64,000 bases of DNA from Prauserella_A sp040635515 (GTDB lineage Bacteria > Actinomycetota > Actinomycetes > Mycobacteriales > Pseudonocardiaceae): NCBI GenBank assembly GCA_040635515.1, contig JBEYHY010000011.1, positions 62,001 through 126,000 on the forward strand. The letters are read 5' to 3'. The position numbers and the translations under genes were made by a program. Shown here piece by piece: positions 43,537 through 51,776 of this stretch; the stretch's first letter is position 1; the number at the start of each line of letters is the position of its first letter. The notes under the pieces are model-generated. The model ran no database searches and was not told the origin of the DNA. It worked only from the letters and a program-made list of their open reading frames with translations.

Positions 43537-44681
43537 CCATGCGCGTCGTCGTGGCCCCCGACAAGTTCAAGGGCAGTCTCACCGCGGTCGAGGCCGCACA
43601 GGCCATCGGCGAGGGTGTGCGCGCCGCGCTCCCCGGCGCCGAGGTCACGCTCTGCCCGGTCGCCGACGGCGGCGAGGGCACTCTCGATGTGCTGCTCGCG
43701 GCGGGCGGACGGCGCGAGCGCGTGCGTGTGCGCGGCCCGCTCTCCGCCGATGTCGACGCCTCCTATGTCGTACTCGACGGCACCGCCTACATCGAATCGG
43801 CGAGGGCGTGCGGCATCGAGCACGTCGATCCCACTCCGGCGACGGCGCTCGCCGCGCACACCTTCGGGGTCGGCACGCTCATGCGGCACGCCATCGAGGG
43901 CGGCGCACGAGGGCTGGTGCTGACGGTCGGTGGTACGGCGAGCACCGACGGCGGCGCCGGCATGCTGCTCGCGCTCGGCGCCGCGCTCACCGACGGGTCC
44001 GGTGCTCAGGTCGGGCTCGGCGGCGGCGCGCTGCGCGCCGTCGCGGCCGCCGATCTGAGCGCGGTCCGCGAGCTGCTCGACGGCGTGACCGTCAGGGTCG
44101 CCACCGACGTCACCAACCCGCTGCTCGGGCCGGAAGGCGCCGCGGCGGTGTTCGGTCCGCAGAAAGGCGCGGGCCCCGCCGAGATCGAGACGCTGGAGAC
44201 CGGGCTGAGGGCGCTGGCCGACGCGCTTCGCGACGCGGGCGGGGTCGCCGTGCACGACCTTGCCAGCTCGGGCGCGGGCGGCGGGATCTCCGGCGGCGCG
44301 ATGGCCGCGCTGGGCGGTACGGCCGAGTCCGGATTCGATCTCGTCGTGGAACTCACCTCGGCGGCGGGAGCGGTAAGCGCCGCCGATCTGGTGATCACCG
44401 GCGAGGGCTCGCTCGACGCACAAAGTCTTGCGGGGAAGGCACCTGCCGGGATCGCCGCGATGGCGAGGCAGCACGGAGCCTCGGTACTCGCGGTGGCGGG
44501 CAGGGTGGCGCTCAGCCCTTCGGAACTCGCCGGAGCGGGGATCGCGGGCAGCCGCGCGCTGATCGACGCGGCACCGTCATTGGAGGTCGCGCAGCGGGAG
44601 GCGTTCTCGCTCCTGCGTTCGCAGACCACCGAACTGGTCGCGGCCTGGGCGGCCGGGCAGAGGACCGAGCCGGCGCGCTGA
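43533..44681 (+). CDS. Glycerate 2-kinase
   Basis: A 382-aa kinase of the GarK/GlxK family: MRVVVAPDKFKGSLTAVEAA at the start, LCPVADGGEGTLDVLLAAGG, LTVGGTASTDGGAGMLLALG and VITGEGSLDAQSLAGKAP. It phosphorylates D-glycerate with ATP, leading into glycolysis. The start ATG 43533 overlaps the dehydrogenase stop (ATGA), so the two enzymes are coupled. Confidence 0.93.
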   Translation: MTMRVVVAPDKFKGSLTAVEAAQAIGEGVRAALPGAEVTLCPVADGGEGTLDVLLAAGGRRERVRVRGPLSADVDASYVVLDGTAYIESARACGIEHVDPTPATALAAHTFGVGTLMRHAIEGGARGLVLTVGGTASTDGGAGMLLALGAALTDGSGAQVGLGGGALRAVAAADLSAVRELLDGVTVRVATDVTNPLLGPEGAAAVFGPQKGAGPAEIETLETGLRALADALRDAGGVAVHDLASSGAGGGISGGAMAALGGTAESGFDLVVELTSAAGAVSAADLVITGEGSLDAQSLAGKAPAGIAAMARQHGASVLAVAGRVALSPSELAGAGIAGSRALIDAAPSLEVAQREAFSLLRSQTTELVAAWAAGQRTEPAR

Positions 44682-44682
44682 C

Positions 44683-44709
44683 GCGCTCACGTCCGATATG
44701 GACGAGCGC
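44683..44709 (+). terminator. Hairpin after the glycerate kinase gene
   Basis: GCGCTCACGTCC and GGACGAGCGC pair around the loop GATAT, with a two-base bulge, directly after the stop codon at 44681. No clear T-run follows, as is common for actinomycete terminators. Confidence 0.4.
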
Positions 44710-44822
44710 GGCACGCGACGCGCTCAAGTCCACAGTAGACGCAGCGGAAGGATCACCGGTGGCCGCCGACTGGATTGTGGCTCGCCACCGATGACCAGCT
44801 CCGAATTCGCCTTGCGTCCGCC

Positions 44823-45119
44823 TCAGCCCTCCGGCTGCTGCATGACGGCGAAGTTCAGTTGGCCCTGTTCGTCCTGCTGAACATCGAGAACCTTGTCGTC
44901 GAGGAACGAAGCCGCTTGTGGCTCAAGGAAAACCTGGGCACCGCTGTTGGTACCGAGTACCTCGTCGCCGTCTTCGGGAGCGGGGGCGATCGAGAGCGCG
45001 AGCTGCGCTCCCGACTCGTTCTCCTCCCGCACCGCGAATCGCAGCCCAGCCGATTGCTGACCGTCCTGCGAGGTCAGCGCGCTGATCGCCTCGGCGGCAG
45101 CGTCAGTCATGGCAAGCAT
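44823..45119 (-). CDS. HesB/IscA-like protein without cysteines
   Basis: A 98-aa protein of the iron-sulfur biogenesis (HesB/IscA) fold: LAMTDAAAEAISALTSQ, GLRFAVREENESGAQLALSI and AQVFLEPQAASFLDDKVLDV match the core. It has no cysteine at all, so the three ligands used by IscA are absent. Similar Cys-free versions occur in actinobacteria and their role is unknown. ATG 45119 follows AAGGGAAACG; ATG 45110 is an alternative. Confidence 0.75.
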   Translation of the reverse strand: MLAMTDAAAEAISALTSQDGQQSAGLRFAVREENESGAQLALSIAPAPEDGDEVLGTNSGAQVFLEPQAASFLDDKVLDVQQDEQGQLNFAVMQQPEG

Positions 45120-45210
45120 GTTCGACGTTTCCCTTCGGTTGCGGATATGGCTGCCACCCCCCACCGTAAGGGTGTCGTGTGTTCAGCGCTGCCCGGCCAC
45201 GCCCATTCAT

Positions 45211-45888
45211 CTAATTCCCGCCGGTGGATTCGCCGGCAGCCACTCTGAGATCGGAAACAAATTCGTCATAGGCGTGTTGCCTGTCCTCCCCCTTCGCTCG
45301 CAGTATCGAAGAGGGATGTACGGTGGCCAGCACTCGCGGAGCCGCCTCAGGCCGCTCCGCCATGTTGTTGCGTTCCGGCAGGTCTCGCGGATCCAGTAGC
45401 ACGCCACGCTCGCGACTGACGCGAAAATCGTTACCCAGCAAGGATTGCGCGGCGGTCGCACCGAGACACACGATGATCTCCGGATGCACTGCGGCCAGTT
45501 CGGCGAGCAACCACGGTCTGCACGCCGCGATCTGCCCCCGGCTCGGCTTCTTGTGAATCCGCCGCTTCCCACTCTCGTCCCTGGTGAACCGGAAGTGTTT
45601 CACCGCGTTCGTGAGATAGGCCGTTTTCCGGTCCATTCCGGCGTCCGCCATCGCGTCGCCGAGCAACCGGCCCGCCGGTCCGACAAACGGTTCACCACGC
45701 CGATCCTCCTGGTCACCCGGTACCTCTCCGACGAGGAAGAACCGCGCCGAGGCTCCGCCCGCTCCGAACACGGTCGCCGTCGCGTCACGATAGAGCGCAC
45801 AGCCACGGCACTCGCGAGCGGCGGCACGCAGGCTGGGCAAATCCCCTCGGCGAGGCAGAAAGTCTTGTGCGCCTTGCGATCCGGTCAA
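45211..45888 (-). CDS. udgX: UdgX-type uracil-DNA glycosylase
   Basis: A 225-aa family-4-like uracil glycosylase. Motif A is GEVPGDQEDRRGEPFVGPAG (about 54-73); the UdgX-specific loop KRRIHKKP places His112 at the position of the M. smegmatis histidine that forms a covalent bond to uracil sites in DNA; the last motif is VLATVHPSSILR. Cysteines at 27 and 30 begin a 4Fe-4S set. The start is TTG 45888, overlapping the previous stop (TTGA). It is probably translated together with the two genes upstream. Confidence 0.88.
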   Translation of the reverse strand: MTGSQGAQDFLPRRGDLPSLRAAARECRGCALYRDATATVFGAGGASARFFLVGEVPGDQEDRRGEPFVGPAGRLLGDAMADAGMDRKTAYLTNAVKHFRFTRDESGKRRIHKKPSRGQIAACRPWLLAELAAVHPEIIVCLGATAAQSLLGNDFRVSRERGVLLDPRDLPERNNMAERPEAAPRVLATVHPSSILRAKGEDRQHAYDEFVSDLRVAAGESTGGN

Positions 45889-46334
45889 CTCCCGCCCCCG
45901 TTCACGTCGCCTGCCCACGCGAGCACATGCGCGATCGCGTCGAGTCTGGCCAGCGGGTCTGGATCGGTGCACACCAGTCCAAGTTGGAATCGGGCGTCAT
46001 CGGATTCGGCGTTCAACGCGGCGACGACAGCACGAAGCACGGCACGCAACGAGGGCCGCACGCTGTCGATGCCGATGACGGTGTCCTTTGCGTCGAGCAA
46101 CTCGACCGTGTGCCAGCCCGTACTTTCTTCCGTGCGTTCGCGTTTCAGTCCCGCCGCGACCGCCGCGACCAGCTCACCGAGCACCGGGCGCAGCAGTCTG
46201 CGCTGCGCGGACACTCCGGCGATGAGATTGCTCAGTATCGGTGACAGCGTGTCGAGATCACCCAGTCTGCCCGCCGCGAGCAACCGGTCGGTGACATCGC
46301 GCACGACCAGTTCACCCGCCTCGCCGTGGCTCAC
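45885..46334 (-). CDS. Unknown protein coupled to UdgX, 149 aa
   Basis: I do not recognise this family. The product is soluble and mostly helical: LVVRDVTDRLLAAGRLGDLDTL, LIAGVSAQRRLLRPVLGELVAAVAAGLKRE, then a beta stretch WHTVELLDAKDTVIGIDS and a C-terminal helix. GTG 46334 overlaps the stop of the DUF5709 gene, and its own stop overlaps the UdgX start, so three genes form one translational unit. That suggests a role connected to UdgX or a common stress. Confidence 0.6.
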   Translation of the reverse strand: MSHGEAGELVVRDVTDRLLAAGRLGDLDTLSPILSNLIAGVSAQRRLLRPVLGELVAAVAAGLKRERTEESTGWHTVELLDAKDTVIGIDSVRPSLRAVLRAVVAALNAESDDARFQLGLVCTDPDPLARLDAIAHVLAWAGDVNGGGS

Positions 46335-46666
46335 TCGCCGCCGCCAGGGGGCGTGCGCAGCGCACGGGCGACCGATCCACCGGCCTCGTCGGCGTCCCGC
46401 GGTTCACCTTCCGGCTGTTCGTCTCGCGGCACGTCGGGACGTTCCTCGGCAAGACGCTCGTCGAGCGTTTCACCCCGCCGCTGTTCGGAAGGCGTCGTCG
46501 CGGACCGCTGCGCGGCGCTCCACCGCTCCGGCGGTTCCACGCCCTCTTCGAGCGGATCGAGGCTCAGGCTGTCCTCGTCGAGATCCTCGGCGCTGCTGAG
46601 AGCGGCCGGATCGGTTTCGACCCTCTCGCCGGGATCGTCCAGTTCCCTGCCGTCGCCTGCACTCAT
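46331..46666 (-). CDS. DUF5709-type acidic protein
   Basis: A 111-aa acidic protein with LDPLEEGVEPPERWS...TPSEQRRGETLDERLAEERPDV, the pattern of DUF5709 proteins of actinobacteria (function unknown). No membrane segment or cysteine. ATG 46666 follows GGGAGG. First gene of the 46666-45211 unit ending in udgX. Confidence 0.75.
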   Translation of the reverse strand: MSAGDGRELDDPGERVETDPAALSSAEDLDEDSLSLDPLEEGVEPPERWSAAQRSATTPSEQRRGETLDERLAEERPDVPRDEQPEGEPRDADEAGGSVARALRTPPGGGE

Positions 46667-46854
46667 CGCCCGCCTCCCTTCTGTTCCGGACCGGCCCGTC
46701 CCGCGTGGTACCCGTGTGCCCGGATGGCAAACCCGGCCGGTTCGCGGCGCAAAAGGCGTGTGAAGCGTTGCACTCCCACCCTTGCGTTGTTCTCGTCGCG
46801 CTTCCTACGGTGGGAGCACGGAGGCAAGCACCGACCCGACATTGGAGGGATACA

Positions 46855-47274
46855 GTGCGAAGCACCGAGGCACCGATTCCGGCAAACCAGGCCGCCACCC
46901 CGGAAGTGGCCCCGCACGGGCTGCGTATCGAGAGCGACACCTTCCCCGGCGGGGTACTCGTCGCAAGGGTGAGGGGCGAGATCGATCTGCTGTCCGCCCC
47001 TGAACTGGCCGCGTGGGCCGAATCTGCCCGCGCCGGTTCCACCCGTCTCGTTCTCGACCTCGACGGTGTCGGTTTCCTCGGCTCCGCAGGGCTTTCCGTG
47101 CTCGCCGAACTGTCGGGCGCGGCCGATCGCGACGAACTGCGCCTCGCCGTCGTGGCGACCAGCAGAACCGTGCTGCGACCACTGGAGATGACCGGTGTAC
47201 TCACGCGGCTGACGGTCTGCTCCTCCGTCACCGGCGCGGTCGAGGCGGTCGCCGCCGCCGAAACGAAAGACTGA
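46855..47274 (+). CDS. STAS-domain anti-sigma factor antagonist
   Basis: A 139-aa protein whose residues about 30-130 are a STAS domain: GVLVARVRGEIDLLSAPELAAWAE, then RLVLDLDGVGFLGSAGLSVLAEL, in which the serine of LGSAG is the phosphorylation site of RsbV/SpoIIAA-type antagonists. It likely frees a stress sigma factor by binding an anti-sigma kinase encoded elsewhere. GTG 46855 follows GGAGGGA. Confidence 0.88.
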   Translation: MRSTEAPIPANQAATPEVAPHGLRIESDTFPGGVLVARVRGEIDLLSAPELAAWAESARAGSTRLVLDLDGVGFLGSAGLSVLAELSGAADRDELRLAVVATSRTVLRPLEMTGVLTRLTVCSSVTGAVEAVAAAETKD

Positions 47275-47345
47275 ACTCGCCCCCGCGTCGGCGGGATCAC
47301 AACGGCTCGCCGGTTCGTCGGCATTCGACCCGCGTGAAGTCTGGG

Positions 47346-47351
47346 TAACGT
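47346..47351 (+). promoter_or_regulatory. -10 element of the leaderless GtrA-DUF202 transcript
   Basis: TAACGT lies six bases before ATG 47358, which has no ribosome site. The spacing fits transcription starting at the A of the start codon. Confidence 0.45.
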
Positions 47352-47357
47352 TGCGGC

Positions 47358-47807
47358 ATGACGGCCGCGCCGGTATCCGGCTCCCGGTTACCGGACAGAA
47401 ACCGCGAACTGGGCAGAGACGCCTTCCTATACGTCACGGCGGGCTGCGTCACCACCATCGCCCAAGCGTTGCTGTACCTGCTGCTGCGCGAACCGGTCGG
47501 CGCTCATGCCGCCAACCTGGTCACGATCGCGCTCACCACGGTGGCCAACACGGAGTTCCACCGCCGGATCACCTTCGCGGGCGCCATCGACGCGCCAGCG
47601 CGGCGGCACGTCCAGACCGCCGCCACCTTCGTCTTCTACGCGCTGGCCGGAACGGGGGTCCTCATGCTGGTGCAGGCGACCGTCCCGGAGCCTTCGCCCG
47701 CCCTGGAATCGCTGGCGCTGGTGACGGCAAGCCTCGCGGGCGGCGCGGTCCGGTTCGTGCTCCTGCGGTCGTGGGTCTTCATCCGTGACGTCAGGATGGC
47801 CTCGTGA
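47358..47807 (+). CDS. GtrA-family membrane protein
   Basis: A 149-aa protein with four transmembrane segments and the GtrA pattern (FLYVTAGCVTTIAQALLYLLL, ANLVTIALTTVANTEFHRRITF, FYALAGTGVLMLVQ, AGGAVRFVLLRSWVF). Members help move polyprenyl-linked sugars across the membrane for cell-surface glycans. It overlaps the first DUF202 gene by four bases. Confidence 0.85.
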   Translation: MTAAPVSGSRLPDRNRELGRDAFLYVTAGCVTTIAQALLYLLLREPVGAHAANLVTIALTTVANTEFHRRITFAGAIDAPARRHVQTAATFVFYALAGTGVLMLVQATVPEPSPALESLALVTASLAGGAVRFVLLRSWVFIRDVRMAS

Positions 47808-48166
47808 GTGAAGACCAGACAAGCACAAGCACCCCACGTGACAGCGAGCCGGACTACCGGTTCACCCTGGCCAACGAGCGGACGTTTCTCGCCTGGATCA
47901 GAACGGCACTCGGACTCGTCGCGGGCGGTGTCGCCGTCCACCAGCTCGTGCCGGGTCTTTCCACGACCAGCGCGAGAACCGGACTCGCCGTGCTCTGCCT
48001 CTCGCTCGCGGCGATACTCGCTTTCACGAGTTTTCCCCGCTGGCGGCGGGTCCAGACCGCCATGCGGCGCGGGGATCCGCTGCCACGCAGCCCGCTGCTG
48101 ATCGTGCTCACCGCGGGCATACTGCTCATCGCCGTCTTCGCCGGGGTGCTGGTGATCAGCGGATGA
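47804..48166 (+). CDS. DUF202 (YidH-like) membrane protein
   Basis: A 120-aa protein with the DUF202 signature FTLANERTFLAWIRTALGLVAGGVAVHQL and three membrane helices. Function of the family is unknown. It starts with GTG 47804 within the GtrA stop and overlaps the next DUF202 gene. Confidence 0.85.
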   Translation: MSEDQTSTSTPRDSEPDYRFTLANERTFLAWIRTALGLVAGGVAVHQLVPGLSTTSARTGLAVLCLSLAAILAFTSFPRWRRVQTAMRRGDPLPRSPLLIVLTAGILLIAVFAGVLVISG

Positions 48167-48462
48167 CCGACGGTCTTCAACCCGAACGCACGGGGCTCGC
48201 CTGGCAACGCACGGCGCTGGCCGCCGGTGCCTGTGCCCTGCTGCTCCTGCACGCCGCGGCCAGGGAAGGCTGGGGAGTGCTGACGGTTCCCGCGGCGCTC
48301 GCCGGGGTCAGCGCGCTCGTGCTCACCATCGCCGGTACACACCGGGATCGCGGGCTGCGCGGCTCGGCCGAGCCGCCGGAGGCAGGCACCCGCCTCGTCG
48401 CCACGGTCACCGCCGTCGTCACGGCCACCGCATTGGCGACACTTGTCACCCTTTTGATGTAG
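48163..48462 (+). CDS. DUF202 membrane protein, second copy
   Basis: A 99-aa protein with LQPERTGLAWQRTALAAGACALLLL, the shorter DUF202 type, and three membrane helices. Two different DUF202 proteins in overlapping tandem suggest a hetero-oligomer. ATG 48163 overlaps the preceding stop. Confidence 0.85.
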   Translation: MTDGLQPERTGLAWQRTALAAGACALLLLHAAAREGWGVLTVPAALAGVSALVLTIAGTHRDRGLRGSAEPPEAGTRLVATVTAVVTATALATLVTLLM

Positions 48463-48506
48463 CCGTTGGTCACGCTCGTGCAAACGGGGCAAATTTTGTT
48501 GATACC

Positions 48507-48535
48507 TGGATTACCCGAAGGAAGGCAACTAGGAT
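48507..48535 (+). promoter_or_regulatory. Candidate promoter of the shbA-like sigma gene
   Basis: TGGATT (48507-48512) and TAGGAT (48530-48535) are 17 bp apart; the -10 is a good actinobacterial match, the -35 weak. It would give a leader of about 110 nt before ATG 48654. Confidence 0.35.
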
Positions 48536-48653
48536 CACCCACAGTGGCTGTCGGGAAGGCTGGCTCCCCGCACCTCCGCCCCGCGGCCCACCTGTCCGCA
48601 GCCGTCCTGGACCCCTGACGGTGACAACACTGTTCATGGTCTGGGAGCCGGCT

Positions 48654-49322
48654 ATGGAAAGCGTCTCTGCAATCGCCCCTCCGCGCGTTCGGCCGTCCGC
48701 GCTTGCCACTGACGGCGCGGACGACGCGGCCACGGCACGAGGGGAAACACTCTCGAAATCGGAACTCGATCCGGTCGTCCACGCGGCCGCCTCCGGCGAT
48801 CCGCTCGCCGTTTCGACACTGCTCACGATGATCACACCGGTGGTGACGCGGTACTGCAGAGCGCGGCTCGGCAGACGCGATCTCTCCTACGTCTCGGCCG
48901 ACGATGTCGCGCAGGAAACCTGTGTCGCCGTGCTGAAAGCACTGCCCAGCTACCAGGACCGTGGTGGGTCATTCCTCTTTCTCGTACACGCCATCGCGTC
49001 GAACAAGGTCTCCGACGCCTTCCGGCTCGTGTCCCGCGACCGCTCCGATCCCACCCCCGACGTGCCCGAATCGGACACTGTGGACAACGAGCCCGAACGG
49101 CTGGCGCTCAACACGGATCTGGGGCAGCGACTGAGCAACCTGCTCGGGCATCTTCCCAGCACCCAGCGAGAAATCGTCGTCCTGCGCATCGTCGTCGGCC
49201 TCTCGGCCACCGAGACGGCCGAGGCACTCGGCCTGTCGTCGGCCAACGTCCGGACGTCGCAGCACAGGGCCCTCAATCGTTTGCGAACGCTCATTGACAG
49301 AGAAAGCGAGTACGTCGCCTGA
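48654..49322 (+). CDS. ECF-type RNA polymerase sigma factor (ShbA/SigD-like)
   Basis: A 222-aa sigma factor. Region 2 includes YVSADDVAQETCVAVLKALPSYQDRGGSFLFLVHAIASNKVSDAFR in sequence; region 4 includes LPSTQREIVVLRIVVGLSATETAEALGLSSANVRTSQHRALNRLR. This matches the ShbA group that drives the principal sigma gene in Streptomyces, related to mycobacterial SigD. ATG 48654 has GGGAG at a good distance; GTG 48621 is possible. No anti-sigma gene follows. Confidence 0.88.
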   Translation: MESVSAIAPPRVRPSALATDGADDAATARGETLSKSELDPVVHAAASGDPLAVSTLLTMITPVVTRYCRARLGRRDLSYVSADDVAQETCVAVLKALPSYQDRGGSFLFLVHAIASNKVSDAFRLVSRDRSDPTPDVPESDTVDNEPERLALNTDLGQRLSNLLGHLPSTQREIVVLRIVVGLSATETAEALGLSSANVRTSQHRALNRLRTLIDRESEYVA

Positions 49323-49344
49323 GCGAAGGCCCCCGCTGCCGTGA

Positions 49345-50331
49345 TCACGCCTCGGGCGAGGCGGCGCGCAACGCGGGCAACAGCTCATTCTCCGCCGCGG
49401 CGAAGAACTCCTCCTGCCGGTCCCCACCAATCTGGACCAGCGCGAGATCGGTGAATCCCGCCTCCCAGAACGGCCGTGCCGCGGCGACAACCCTGTCCGG
49501 ATCGGCACCGCACGGGATGGAATCCGCGACATCGCCGGGACTCACGAACTGAGTCGCACCGGCGAACCCCGCGGGCCCCGGCAGTTCGGCATTCACCTTC
49601 CAGCCACCGGCGAACCACCGGAACTGCTCGTGTGCCCTGCGCACGGCGGCCCGTTCGTCGGTGTCCCAGGAAACGGGCAACTGCCCGATCTTGCGGGAGG
49701 ATTCCTCGCCGATCGCGGCCCGTTCGGCGTCCCAATGCCTGCACAGTTCGCCGTTGGGTTCCACGGCGATGAGCGCGTCGGAAGCCAGCGCGAACCGCGC
49801 GACGGACTGCTCACCCGACACCGCGACGCCGATGGGTGTCCTCCGTCCCGGCAGGTCCCACAACTTCGCCGAATCGACGCGATAGTGCTCGCCGGCGAAG
49901 TTGGTGTAACCACCGGCGAAGAGGCCATCGATGATCTGCAGTGCCTCGCTGAGCATTTCGTGGCGCACGTTCACCGGCGGCCATCCGCCGCCGACGATGT
50001 GTTCGTTGAGGTTCTCGCCCGCACCGAGCCCCAGCAGGAACCGATCGCCCGAAAGCAACTGGATCGTCGCGGCCTTCTGCGCGACCACCGCCGGGTGGTA
50101 GCGCAGCAACGGACAGGTCACGTAGGTCATCAACTCGACCGACGAGGTCACCTGCGTCACGGCGCCGAGCACGCTCCACGCGTAGGGCGCGTGCCCCTGC
50201 TCGGCGAGCCACGGCGAGAAATGGTCGCTCATCACTTCGAAATCGAAACCCGCCGCCTCGGCGGCCGCGGCGTGCCCGACCAGTTCGGCCGGGCCCGCCT
50301 GCTCCGTCATCAACGTGTATCCGAATCGCAC
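49345..50331 (-). CDS. F420-dependent LLM-class oxidoreductase
   Basis: A 328-aa luciferase-like barrel enzyme: VRFGYTLMTEQAGPAELVGHAAAAEAAGFDF at the start, SDHFSPWLAEQGHAPYAWSVLG, TYVTCPLLRYHPAVVAQKAATI, RFLLGLGAGENLNEHI. The pattern matches the G6PDH-related F420 family common in actinobacteria. The substrate is unknown. GTG 50331 follows GGGAG. Confidence 0.87.
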   Translation of the reverse strand: MRFGYTLMTEQAGPAELVGHAAAAEAAGFDFEVMSDHFSPWLAEQGHAPYAWSVLGAVTQVTSSVELMTYVTCPLLRYHPAVVAQKAATIQLLSGDRFLLGLGAGENLNEHIVGGGWPPVNVRHEMLSEALQIIDGLFAGGYTNFAGEHYRVDSAKLWDLPGRRTPIGVAVSGEQSVARFALASDALIAVEPNGELCRHWDAERAAIGEESSRKIGQLPVSWDTDERAAVRRAHEQFRWFAGGWKVNAELPGPAGFAGATQFVSPGDVADSIPCGADPDRVVAAARPFWEAGFTDLALVQIGGDRQEEFFAAAENELLPALRAASPEA

Positions 50332-50357
50332 TGGGCTCCCCCGATGCGGTCGCGGCC

Positions 50358-50657
50358 TCAGCTTGGTGCCGGTTCCATGTTCTTGCGCCGGGCGATCGCG
50401 TCCCTTCGCTCGGATTCGTCGAGGCCACCCCAGACCCCGAACGGTTCCTGAACGGTCAACGCGTGGTGGCGGCACTGCACGATCACCGGGCAGGTGCGGC
50501 ACACCTCCTTCGCGCGTGCCACACGGTCCGCGCGCGCGAAACCCCGTTCGCCGTCGGGGTGGAAGAACACCGAACTGTCGAGATTGCGGCAATTGCCATT
50601 CCTCTGCCATTCCCAGAACTCAGCGACCGGAGTCGGCAAGCGGGACGTCTCAGCCAT
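50358..50657 (-). CDS. WhiB-family iron-sulfur regulator (WhiB3/WhiD-like)
   Basis: A 99-aa WhiB-like protein. The four cluster cysteines are C23, C53, C56 and C62 (NCRNLDSSVFFHPDGERG, VCRTCPVIVQC), followed by the GVWGG turn and the basic tail RRDAIARRKN. WNWQ-like WEWQ and SSVFFHPDGERG are typical of the WhiB3/WhiD branch, a redox-responsive sigma-A partner. ATG 50657. Confidence 0.92.
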   Translation of the reverse strand: MAETSRLPTPVAEFWEWQRNGNCRNLDSSVFFHPDGERGFARADRVARAKEVCRTCPVIVQCRHHALTVQEPFGVWGGLDESERRDAIARRKNMEPAPS

Positions 50658-50731
50658 GTGCGTGATCACCTCCGTGGAACAGACCGAGCGGTCGTTGGCG
50701 CCGTGTACCCCTCTAGCTGCGAATTCACACC

Positions 50732-50938
50732 TCAAGAACCAGGACGGTCCTCGTCGTCGTCGAACGGGACCGAGACCGCTTGTTCGGCCGCGTCGGCCGG
50801 GTTCACCTCAAGCGGCACGGAGCCTTCGGCCACGCCGGTTCCCTCGTCCGCTTCGCCCGGTTCGTCCGCGCCACGGGGGAACACCGCGTCCTGTTCGTCG
50901 AGGCCGGAGCCGGGGATCAAGTCCTGCCTACCGTCCAT
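50732..50938 (-). CDS. Small acidic protein of unknown function, 68 aa
   Basis: Begins MDGRQDLIPGSGLDEQDAVF and ends VPFDDDEDRPGS; contains the actinobacterial pattern VPLEVNPADAAEQAVSVPFDDDE. No domain recognised, no cysteine or membrane segment. It is probably a real small gene, because the acidic 'PLExNPAD' pattern recurs in related bacteria (from memory), but the start is uncertain. Confidence 0.5.
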   Translation of the reverse strand: MDGRQDLIPGSGLDEQDAVFPRGADEPGEADEGTGVAEGSVPLEVNPADAAEQAVSVPFDDDEDRPGS

Positions 50939-51077
50939 GGACCGCAGGTACCCGGCGCTCGCTGATCTCAATCCGCGTGGCGCCGGGTGATCCGGAAGTC
51001 CACCGGATCGACGCGAGCGGCCCCGGCGCCGTTACAGGGTACTGGCGGTATCCGTTACTTCGCGTATCATCCAGCGG

Positions 51078-51776
51078 ATGATCGACGGTCGCGACGAGGC
51101 GGGATCCGTCCGGCGGGACGGCAGGGCCGACCGCTGGCGCACCCACCGGCTCGCCCGCAGAGCCGAGTTCGTCGACGCCGCCTTCCGCGCACTCGACAAG
51201 CACGGACCGCACGCGGGGATGGCGGACATCGCACGAGAGGCAGGCGTCGCCAAACCCCGGCTGTACCGGCATTTCGCCGACAAGGCGGAGCTGCACGCGG
51301 CGGTGTCGGAACGTGCCGTCGCGCTCGTGCGCGAGCGGCTCGCGCCCGCGCTGGCCGAACCGGCTCCGTTCGCGGTCATGGTGCGCAGGGGCGTTCGCGC
51401 CTACATCCGGGTGCTCGGCGAACACCCGAACGTCTTCCGGTTCGTCTGCGACGGCGGTGCCCCTTCGGCGAGCACCGTCGCGGCGATGCTCGCCGAGGTA
51501 CTGACCGGGCTCGGGGTCGGCTCCCCGGGGGCGCGGGCATGGGCACACGGCATCGTCGGCGCCGTGCAGGCGATCGGCACCTGGTGGCTCGACCAGCGGG
51601 GCCACGGCGACGAGCCGGGCGAGGACATCAGCGAGGACAGCGTCGTCGACTATCTCAGCACCCTCGTCGGCGGCGGGCTCGCGGCCGTCGCGCAGTCCGA
51701 GGGCATCACGATCGGCGAGGACGAACCCATCGAGCAGGCAAGGAGACCCGGCAATGCCCAGCGCCCAGCCCGGTGA
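51078..51776 (+). CDS. TetR-family transcriptional regulator
   Basis: A 232-aa regulator with an N-terminal HTH (RRAEFVDAAFRALDKHGPHAGMADIAREAGVAKPRLYRHFADKAEL). ATG 51078 lacks a ribosome site and is preceded by TATCAT seven bases upstream, so a leaderless mRNA is likely. A TACTGGCGGTA sequence about 35 bp upstream resembles TetR fatty-acid operators. The gene overlaps the enoyl-reductase-like gene by 23 bp, and so likely regulates lipid metabolism. Confidence 0.85.
   Translation: MIDGRDEAGSVRRDGRADRWRTHRLARRAEFVDAAFRALDKHGPHAGMADIAREAGVAKPRLYRHFADKAELHAAVSERAVALVRERLAPALAEPAPFAVMVRRGVRAYIRVLGEHPNVFRFVCDGGAPSASTVAAMLAEVLTGLGVGSPGARAWAHGIVGAVQAIGTWWLDQRGHGDEPGEDISEDSVVDYLSTLVGGGLAAVAQSEGITIGEDEPIEQARRPGNAQRPAR

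Noticed and set aside
51036..51063. Strong palindromic operator before the TetR gene at 51078
   Set aside because: GTTAC ends and a TACTGGCGGTA core are visible, but only part of the bases are symmetric; it is mentioned only as a weak candidate.
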